Source: Omphiscola glabra
Taxonomy: Eukaryota; Mollusca; Gastropoda; Lymnaeidae
Direction: 5' to 3'
Length of the DNA stretch: 64,000 nucleotides
Assembly (NCBI GenBank): GCA_964017045.1
Contig: OZ024802.1
Coordinates: 28,088,293-28,152,292, forward strand
Below are positions 56,733 to 64,000 of this stretch, piece by piece (position 1 is the first letter of the stretch; every line of letters starts with the position of its first letter). A model generated the notes under the pieces. The model saw only the letters and a list, made by a program, of their open reading frames with translations, had not been told where the DNA came from and ran no database searches. The position numbers and the translations under genes were made by a program.

Positions 56733-59510
56733 ATGGAGAAAGTTGATTTTAAATTTAATCCCAAGCTGATCACACAGGAACAAGATGTTATACCAAAGTC
56801 AGAGACAGAAATTGACTTCAATAAACTGCTAAAGAAAGAAATACATGATGATGTTAACCCTAGGCCAAATACAGACTCTGAGTGTTCAGTTCATGCAAAA
56901 ATTAAGGGGGAGACAGGGTTTTGTGGCGATCAGGATTTTGAAAGGCATTCAACTACACATGTTTCAACACGTATCTCAGAAAACGTAACAGAAGATCAAC
57001 TGGGATGTTCTCAAGAGAAGGAACCAGAGATAACATTACTTGAAAATATGCAGGATGTTCAAAATACAAGTTCTTCATCAAGCCTGGAACCTGGACAACC
57101 ACACGTGGCTGTCTCTAAAGAACTGTATACTGGGAATAGTCTATTTAAATGTGACACATGTAATACAGTTTTTTATGACATTCTGTACCTCCCTGCACCA
57201 GTACCCAAAAAATCTTGTGATGAATTGATGTCTTATAAGTGTAAAAATTGTTACACAGCTTTAGCTAAAACTCAAAAGTTAGCTTTGCGCAAGAGACAAT
57301 ATTCTGGAGACAAGCCTGACATCTGTTCTGCTGAATTTCCTAAGAGATCACATTTAACTCAACACAAAAGAAGACATACTGCAGAGAAATCCTTTAAATG
57401 TAACATTTGTTCTGCTGCTTTTGTTACGAAGTCTGAAATAACCATTCACTCAAGAAAACATACAGGAGAGAAACCATTTAAATGTGACACATGTCCTGCT
57501 GGATTTGCTAAGAGATCACATTTAACTCAACACATAAGAATTCATACTGGAGAAAAACCCTTTAAATGTGACATTTGCTCTGCTGCTTTTGCTATGAGAT
57601 CATATTTATCTGAACACAAAAGAAGACATCATGGAGAGAGACCCTTTATTTGTGACATATGTTCTTCTGCGTTTGCTGATAGATCATATTTAAATGAACA
57701 CATTAGAAGACATCTTGGAGACAAACCATACATATGTGACATTTGTTCAGCCGCCTTTGTTACAAAAGTTGAATTGACAATTCACACAAAAAAACACACT
57801 GGAGAGAAACCCTATAAATGTGATAATTGTTCTGCTGCTTTTGCAACTGGATCACATTTAACTAAACACAAAAGAAGACATGGAGAGAGGCCCTTTATTT
57901 GTGACATATGTTCTTCTGCATTTGCTGATAGATCACATTTAAAAAGACACAAAAAAATTCATACTGGAGAGAAACCCTTTAGATGTGACATTTGCTCTGC
58001 TGCATTTACTAGTATATCATATTTATCTCAACACAAAAGAAGACATCTTGGAGACAAACCATACATATGTGACATTTGTGCTGCCTCCTTTGTTACAAAA
58101 GTTGAATTGACAATTCACACAAGAAAACACAATGGAGAGAAACCCTATAAATGTGATAATTGTTCTGCTGCTTTTGCAACTGGATCACATTTAACTAAAC
58201 ACAAAAGAAGACATCATAGAGAGAGACCCTTTAATTGTGACATATGTTCTTCTGCATTTGCTGATAGATCACATTTAAATGAACACAAAGGAAGACATAC
58301 TGGAGAGAAATCCTTTAAATGTAACATTTGTTCTGCTGCTTTTGTTACGAAGTCTGAAATAACCATTCACTCAAGAAAACATAGAGGAAAGAACCCCTTT
58401 ATTTGTGACATATGTTCTTCTGCGTTTGCTTATATATCACATTTAAATGAACACATAAGAAGACATCTTGGAGACAAACCATACATATGTGAAATTTGTT
58501 CTGCCTCCTTTGTTACAAAACGTGAATTGACAATTCATACAAAAAAACACACTGGAGAGAAACCCTATAAATGTGATAATTGTTCTGCTGCTTTTGCAAC
58601 TGGATCACATTTAACTAAACACAAAAGAAGACATGGAGAGAGGCCCTTTATTTGTGACATATGTTCTTTTGCATTTGCTGATAGATCACATTTAAATAGA
58701 CACAAAAAAATTCATACTGGAGAGAAACCCTTTAGATGTGACATTTGCTCTGCTGCATTTACTAGTATATCATATTTATCTCAACACAAAAGAAGACATC
58801 TTGGAGACAAACCATACATATGTGACATTTGTGCTGCCTCCTTTGTTACAAAACATGAATTGGCAATTCACACAAAAAAACACAATGGAGAGAAACCTTA
58901 TAAATGTGATAATTGTTCCGCCACCTTTGCTACAAAATCTGAAATTGTAAGTCACAAAGGAAGACATCACGGAGAGAAACCTTATAAATGTGACATTTGT
59001 TCTGCCTCTTTTGTTACAAAATCTGGAAAAACAATTCACACAAGAAGACATACTGGAGAGAAACCCTATAAATGTGACATTTGCTTTAAAGCATTTGCGA
59101 GGAGAACACATTTTACTGAACACAAAAGAAGACATCATGGAGTCAAACCATACATATGTGTCGTTTGTGCGGCTGCTTTTCTTTTCAAATATGAATTAGC
59201 CTGTCACACAAGAAGACACACTGGAGAGAAACTTTTCAAATGTGACATTTGTTTGGCTTCCTTTGTCACGAAATCTGAACTAGGTAGTCACACAAGAAAA
59301 CACACTGGAGAGAGGCCCTTTAAGTGTGACACGTGTTCTGCTGCATTTGGTTATGTATCAAATTTACATTTGCACAAAAGAGTACATACCAGATCAAAAC
59401 CCTTTAAGTGTGACACATGTTCTGCTGCATTCGTCAGTCTTCCTAAAGTTGCTGAACATATAAGAAAACATTTGGTAGGTAACCAAGTGAATGAGAAATG
59501 TATCTTCTAA
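56733..59510 (+). CDS. C2H2 zinc-finger protein, about 26 fingers
   Basis: The 925-residue protein starts MEKVDFKFNP. This ATG lies 10 bases after a tttattttcag acceptor at 56713-56723, so an upstream ATG in the same frame (56643) is probably intronic. Residues 1-190 are acidic and hydrophilic with no BTB or other known domain, and include two damaged finger-like motifs. One half-finger (residue ~192) and 25 full fingers of the form F/Y-x-C-x2-C-x12-H-x3-H follow to about residue 912, mostly joined by TGEKP/F-type linkers with variants LGDKP, HGERP, NGEKP and RGKNP. Fingers 5-11 recur as 14-20, a recent internal duplication of about 753 bp. It is likely a nuclear DNA-binding protein, with the target unknown. 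A decayed paralogue lies at 3935-5270. Confidence 0.93.
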   Translation: MEKVDFKFNPKLITQEQDVIPKSETEIDFNKLLKKEIHDDVNPRPNTDSECSVHAKIKGETGFCGDQDFERHSTTHVSTRISENVTEDQLGCSQEKEPEITLLENMQDVQNTSSSSSLEPGQPHVAVSKELYTGNSLFKCDTCNTVFYDILYLPAPVPKKSCDELMSYKCKNCYTALAKTQKLALRKRQYSGDKPDICSAEFPKRSHLTQHKRRHTAEKSFKCNICSAAFVTKSEITIHSRKHTGEKPFKCDTCPAGFAKRSHLTQHIRIHTGEKPFKCDICSAAFAMRSYLSEHKRRHHGERPFICDICSSAFADRSYLNEHIRRHLGDKPYICDICSAAFVTKVELTIHTKKHTGEKPYKCDNCSAAFATGSHLTKHKRRHGERPFICDICSSAFADRSHLKRHKKIHTGEKPFRCDICSAAFTSISYLSQHKRRHLGDKPYICDICAASFVTKVELTIHTRKHNGEKPYKCDNCSAAFATGSHLTKHKRRHHRERPFNCDICSSAFADRSHLNEHKGRHTGEKSFKCNICSAAFVTKSEITIHSRKHRGKNPFICDICSSAFAYISHLNEHIRRHLGDKPYICEICSASFVTKRELTIHTKKHTGEKPYKCDNCSAAFATGSHLTKHKRRHGERPFICDICSFAFADRSHLNRHKKIHTGEKPFRCDICSAAFTSISYLSQHKRRHLGDKPYICDICAASFVTKHELAIHTKKHNGEKPYKCDNCSATFATKSEIVSHKGRHHGEKPYKCDICSASFVTKSGKTIHTRRHTGEKPYKCDICFKAFARRTHFTEHKRRHHGVKPYICVVCAAAFLFKYELACHTRRHTGEKLFKCDICLASFVTKSELGSHTRKHTGERPFKCDTCSAAFGYVSNLHLHKRVHTRSKPFKCDTCSAAFVSLPKVAEHIRKHLVGNQVNEKCIF

Positions 59511-59711
59511 AAATGCTTGTTGTTCTGATAGGGCTCAACAAAAGACAAGAAACATGCATTAAAGAAAATCTCTTTGTGAGAATGATGTCACAGTTGATAC
59601 TGAGAGATATCAGTTTTTAATTATTTTAATGAAATTTATCAAATTTTAGAATACCGGTAGTCTTATTTAGTAAGAAATTCAATTCCTGGTTCTGATGAGT
59701 AACCCCATGGT
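59511..59711 (+). other. Putative 3' UTR of the zinc-finger gene
   Basis: AT-rich sequence follows the stop. No strong AATAAA is seen before the palindromic element at 59721, so the transcript end is not fixed. Confidence 0.3.
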
Positions 59712-59720
59712 AAAGAAATA

Positions 59721-60163
59721 GGCTGCGACTGTTCGCACCCGGTTACCAGAAGTGAGAGGTTGGGATTAAAAAAACTATTTAAAATATTATTTTTGGGTTT
59801 TATAACTCTAAGACAAAATTTGGTATCAAGTGAAAGATAATGGAATGGACTTACTTCTTCAGTTTAACTAAAATAAACCACCACAAATGACATCCGAATA
59901 CCATTGAGTCTAATGGGACCCGGGTGCCAATGGCTGCTCTGCGTGTCCGGGTCGATTTTGACTGATGCTATTCGGATGTCATTTGTGGTAGTTTATTTTA
60001 GTTAAACTCTTAAACTGAAGAATTAAGTTAACAAACGTATAGTCCATTCCATTATCTTTCATTTAATACCTCATTTTGTCTTACAAACCCAAAAATAATA
60101 TTTTAAATAATTTTTTAATCCAAACCTCTCACTGACGGTACCCGGGTACGAATAGCCACTTTG
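59721..60163. mobile_element. 443-bp palindromic MITE, 9-bp duplication
   Basis: Arms of about 190 bp (59725-59913 and 59970-60158) are inverted with high similarity, sharing agtgagaggtt, aaaatattatttttgggttt, aagataatggaatggact and caaatgacatccgaat. The 9-bp word aaagaaata flanks both ends (59712-59720 and 60164-60172). Very long inverted ends with a 9-bp duplication are typical of Mutator-like elements. No protein is encoded. It lies 210 bp after the zinc-finger stop codon. Confidence 0.75.
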
Positions 60164-60172
60164 AAAGAAATA

Positions 60173-61360
60173 ACACCACTTTCCATTTTTAAAATTCAAT
60201 AAAATTACATTTTTTGTTAGATTTTTAAAAAGATGGAGACATTTGAAATTTTTTGCAGATGTTATTTATAAATAAAGCAGATAGAATTTATTTGTCTATT
60301 TAGTCGTTTTGAACAATTTACTTGTTCATTCAACGACGTCAACGTTATTAGTATTTATAAATATATGATTAGATATTGAAAGCAATTTTTGTTAGTTTTT
60401 GTTAAATTTTTACTGAATTTTGTATATAACAAATTTATTGTTTTTATAACCATATTATGCAATAACCAGTTTTGTATTGTCACAGATATTTTATTAAGGT
60501 TAGACTATGAATTGTCCAGGAATTAAATACAAGGACATCTGAAGATATCAGTAAGAAAAGTGTTCAGGAACGGGAACTCATAACAAGGAAAAGCTGTACC
60601 CGGGGCAAAGCTTTATGTTGGCATGGCGACCCCGCTCCACCCCTCCCCACATTATTTGGCCAATAAATGATTTAGAATATTAGCGGCATGCCATATATAT
60701 ATATATAAATGAGGATAATTTACGTTTTTGGCACCCACTCAGGATAACTCCCAGAGTGGTATCCCCCACCCATTCTTCACACGGCCCTGCACTGCAGCCA
60801 TGTACCAGTACCAACATTCGAAATCATCAGTGCAGTTCCTTCATTTATCACAGCCTGTCCACATTGTACCATAATTTGTTTTGAAAGTCTAGTGTTATAC
60901 AGAAAACTATCAGACATAATACTTCCATTTATATTTTTTAGTTGGGTGATTATGGCCATTAACCTATTTCGCTTTCCCTAGTGTTAGATCCTTACTACAT
61001 CAAGGCAACCCCCCCCCCCCCAACCCCTCGTCACACATTCTTCACAAATTTGTGCCAGCCCCCCCCCCCCCCAACCCCCACCCCTTCATTCCTCCATTCT
61101 TCTAGACGCTACACGCCTTTTATGGATGAGCATTTCTAGCGGTAGTATTATTTGTCCTGGCTAGGGGTGAGCTGTAACCACTTCAAATCAAGAGTACATA
61201 GCTATTTTTAAGGACATCCAGGTGCGAATTAAGCATAGGGCAAAGTATAATAGAAACAAAAATTGAAAGCAAATTTTTTTTTTAAATCAATAAATAGCTC
61301 AATATTTGTATACCAATTAAATGGAAATATTTCGTGTTCGTGACAATTTCTAGAAGTGAG
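60173..61360. other. Unassigned; homopolymer C runs
   Basis: No gene is seen. Two C-runs inside a short duplicated context (cccaacccctcgtcacacat, about 61010-61085) and a (TA)n tract at about 60692-60706 are present. Confidence 0.4.
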
Positions 61361-61475
61361 TAATGTTTACCCAGATGACAACAGTCTCACTGGCATCGCT
61401 TTGCTTACCCAGATGACAACAGTCTCACTGGCATCTCTTTGCTTACCCAGATGACAACAGTCTCACTGGCATCCC
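61361..61475. repeat. 38-bp tandem repeat, 3 copies
   Basis: The unit is cttacccagatgacaacagt plus ctcactggcatcnctttg, with nearly identical copies. Confidence 0.95.
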
Positions 61476-61503
61476 TTTTGTGGGCCGATTAAGCATAGAA
61501 TGG

Positions 61504-61779
61504 TGTTAAGGACTTCAATGTATATTGTGGTTGCGTGTTGTTTAGAGATTATATGTGTTGCTTTATCTATTATGCTTTGTAATTTATGACGTAATGTGTG
61601 CAAGAGGAAATGATGCATTAGTGTTTGTGTAGGTGTTGTCTATCGAGTCATGGCAGTTGACGATTTATTTGTGCTAATAAAGATACTGTATTCTAATAAT
61701 CAATGCTTTGTGAAGTTAATATAATTAACCCCTAGACAAAACGTAGCCATCGAACCCTTGGCAGTATCGGGTCGTAACA
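61504..61779 (+). mobile_element. Solo LTR with AATGG duplication
   Basis: The 276-bp segment begins TGTTAAGG and ends gtcgtaaca, with the inverted TGTTA...TAACA ends expected of an LTR. AATGG stands directly on both sides (61499-61503 and 61780-61784), a 5-bp target duplication typical of Ty3/gypsy-type integration. An internal aataaag at about 61676 may be the poly(A) signal. No internal retroelement sequence adjoins, so it is a solo LTR left by recombination. Orientation is inferred from the poly(A) signal. Confidence 0.75.
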
Positions 61780-61784
61780 AATGG

Positions 61785-62526
61785 TGCAAAACTAATTTCA
61801 GTTTCAGGTAGGCTATATCCCAAAATGCATCCTTGCAATTTGATTTAATTTATCAAAACATTTCTGAGAGCCAAAACCGATTCGCTCAGCTTTAGATTAG
61901 AGATCTGTCGTGGTACCAAGCACTCGATCAAAGTGACAGACTTGGCACCATGTTGTCTACTAAACTAATAGATATGCCATTTCTTCGACTGGAAACTAGG
62001 TACCAGTTCTAAGTATAGAGATGGTTTTGCCAGACATCCGAAAATGTTAGCACAATCCGTAAAATTTTGCCAAATCATAAGATTCTTGTTTAGACTCCTT
62101 AATAGTAACTTCACTTTTGTTTGTGGGTGGCTGGCTGCCAGGCAGTGTTTCTTTCAGACAAGGGGGGGGGGGGGGGCTGTTAAACCAGATGCGTAATTAA
62201 AGGGGGGCAGAGGGGAAAGAAGATGTCCCCATGCGGCAGACTAGCAGGGGCGCCTAAAATGGGCTTTTGTGGTATTTAATTTTAATGGATAAAAATATAT
62301 AAATTTCAGTTTTATCAGATTCCAATTAAGAGTTTAAAAAAACTGTTTTGTAGAAAGGTCTATACCAATGGTGGCGTTAGGGTTGTTGTCACCTGGGGCT
62401 GTAAACTCATGGTGTCCCCACTCCCGACTTCCACAATGCATTACTTCTTGTTAAATTAAGTCCACATTATAACAATGACAAGAACAAAAATTAATTGATT
62501 GCCGGGAGGTAAATGTATTTCAGAAC
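61785..62526. other. Unassigned stretch
   Basis: No gene is seen. A G run occurs at about 62161-62176. The phrase aatggtggcgttagggttg (about 62368) looks like a single MITE end without a partner. Confidence 0.35.
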
Positions 62527-62770
62527 CGTATCCGGAAATTTGATCGAATGGAAATTTGGTCGCATCTTTTTTTTAGTTTACACTTTAAAAGTGTGCGTCA
62601 AATTTCTTTTTGAACGCATTATTTTGTTTTACTATATAGTATAGTGCGTTCAAAAAGAAATTTGACGAACATTTTAACGTGTGAGCTGAAAAAAAGATTC
62701 GACCAAATTTCTGTTCGATAAAATTTCCGTCGATCAATTTTCCGTCGACGAAATTTCTTTCGATCAAATT
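62527..62770. mobile_element. Palindromic MITE with hairpin core
   Basis: Outer ends ccggaaatttgatcg and cgatcaaatttccgg are inverted. A perfect 23-bp inner pair lies at 62596-62618 and 62645-62667 (cgtcaaatttctttttgaac core) around a 26-base loop. Multiple aaatttccgtcgatc variants give a fold-back appearance. No clear target duplication is seen. Confidence 0.7.
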
Positions 62771-63927
62771 TCCGGTTACCAACTGTAACATGTACCGGTA
62801 CTTAGAATCGCCCATTGTTATCAGTGTTGTTTTATTTCTCAGAATTTAGATAAATATAGCTTCCTGTCACTTACGAAAGTTGCCGAACACTTCAATCGCT
62901 GTTGAATCATTGTCAAAGTCGGCAGCACCATTGAAATAAATGGTGGATCTTGAGCGGATGTCAGAGCTATAGAATTGGGAAGGCTAGGTCAGCATTTGTG
63001 ATAATTTCGCACATGATAAATAAGGGAGCAACCTTTATGGAAATTGTTATTTGTCTTAAGTGACTCTCATACAATTTACCTAAGGACGTGAACCTCACCA
63101 CTTTTTTTCATTTATTATTTTATTTTTTTGCAGTGTCACTCTGAGCAGCGGTAAGCAATAAACGTCTTAATCACTTTTGTTTAGCCAACCAAACTCATTG
63201 GAACCTAAACACTCAATGTTTGACATCCGAATGGGATCAGGATTAACTTTGCAATAGTCAATTGACCATTGTCCCTTGGATGTTAACCCCTTTTAGCTGG
63301 TCATCACACACACATCCTCCCACACACCCACCCACACACAAATACACATCACCGGACGAAACATATAAATGTGTCCATTTTTTTGTATGTTCATCGTTCA
63401 CGGCTCTTGATAACAATCTATATGAGAGATTTAATATTCTTAATATTACAAACACCTTTTCAAATAATTTTGAGAAAAACAACAAAACAAAATCCGTAAA
63501 TACAAATGTTCATTTGTATTTTCAAACTAAACTTTCTTCAAATAAATGACTAACTAATGAAAACGTGACGTCATCAATTGGCACCTATTGAAAAGCTCAT
63601 AATTTACTTTAAGTCATTTTACTGCCCACCTAACAACCCTACGAAAAAGAAGATTTATTATTTTAAAACCCTTTATATTAAGCTCGCTTTTGTTCGTATG
63701 TTTCTTCGGGGTTTGTGGCAAAATCTTCAGAGCGCTAATAGACCCACTTCCCGTCAACCTATCGAGCTGATATTTGGCACATAGACTCGTTGCCGACGAC
63801 AACACATTCAACCACCTAAAAACAGTTTTAACGCCACCAAATGCCACCGATTTCCCGAAATAAAATTTCCGATAACTGAGCTAAATGAGTTTCTTAAATA
63901 TATCGCAAATGCGTGTGGTACGTAATA
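62771..63927. other. Unassigned stretch
   Basis: No supported gene is seen. A short CA-rich run lies at about 63305-63345, and ORFs on both strands lack signatures. Confidence 0.4.
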
Positions 63928-64000
63928 CACCTATACCTCGCTATACGGCCGCTCTTTATACGGCATTTCGCTATTACAGCCTTTTTAAATTATGGCACTT
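63928..64000. mobile_element. Possible pogo/Tigger-type left end, cut by edge
   Basis: After a TA dinucleotide the sequence cacctatacctcgctatac then ggccgctctttatacggc resembles the ACCTCGCTATA(A)CGGCC ends of pogo/Tigger-type MITEs. The other end lies outside the window, so the duplication cannot be checked. Confidence 0.4.

Noticed and set aside
57040..57228. Overlapping ORFs inside the zinc-finger gene on both strands
   Set aside because: Shadow frames of the finger repeats. They lack independent evidence.
61780..61800. Primer-binding site after the LTR
   Set aside because: The aatgg after the LTR is the target duplication also found before it, and no internal retroelement sequence follows.

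Overview
The window reads as metazoan nuclear DNA that is AT-rich, intron-bearing and very rich in repeats. A protostome, most likely a mollusc (possibly a gastropod), fits best. The grounds are the C2H2 zinc-finger array, the LINE reverse-transcriptase type, the mix of hAT, piggyBac, Penelope and MITE elements, and SPIN-like hAT copies, a family reported from a pond snail as well as from vertebrates. The species call is inference from recalled family features. No database search was possible.

Host genes are sparse. A protein-kinase first coding exon lies at the left edge (256-663, minus). A 925-residue protein with about 26 C2H2 fingers is encoded at 56733-59510 (plus). Three candidate exons with canonical splice sites and matching phases (15663-15738, 23322-23427, 29115-29246, plus) may form the 3' part of an unidentified gene, with a poly(A) signal just after the last one.

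The rest is largely mobile DNA. The most complete element is a 4.1-kb transposon (10924-15057) with near-perfect inverted termini and a TAA duplication. It carries a frameshifted D-D-E transposase that I tentatively place near Zator/Transposase_36. Two degraded relatives of its C-terminal third lie at 9.15-9.41 kb (minus) and 32.4-33.06 kb (plus). Two copies of one piggyBac family face each other at 35.85-37.16 kb (plus) and 47.62-50.65 kb (minus). The second is a nested stack holding a 1.8-kb element with 9-bp target duplications, a long inverted repeat, a SPIN-like hAT copy and two copies of a TTAGGG-bearing MITE. Three TTAA-associated non-autonomous elements lie at 20.0-22.1, 23.5-24.2 and 40.4-41.4 kb. 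Several short hAT MITEs have recognisable 8-bp target duplications (2.3, 4.07, 5.84, 7.35 and 50.8 kb). There are also a minus-strand LINE (54.9-56.4 kb), two copies of another LINE-derived repeat (6.1-7.6 and 51.2-51.7 kb), Penelope-like remnants (3.7 and 16.1-16.7 kb), a solo LTR with AATGG duplications (61.5 kb), and a 443-bp palindromic element with 9-bp duplications (59.7 kb).

Minisatellites are exceptionally dense, especially at 35.5-44.7 kb, where about a dozen unrelated arrays with units of 8 to 45 bp follow one another. Most long ORFs in that stretch are by-products of repeat units divisible by three. A decayed paralogue of the zinc-finger locus at 3.9-5.3 kb, with MITEs inserted in it, shows that this locus was duplicated.
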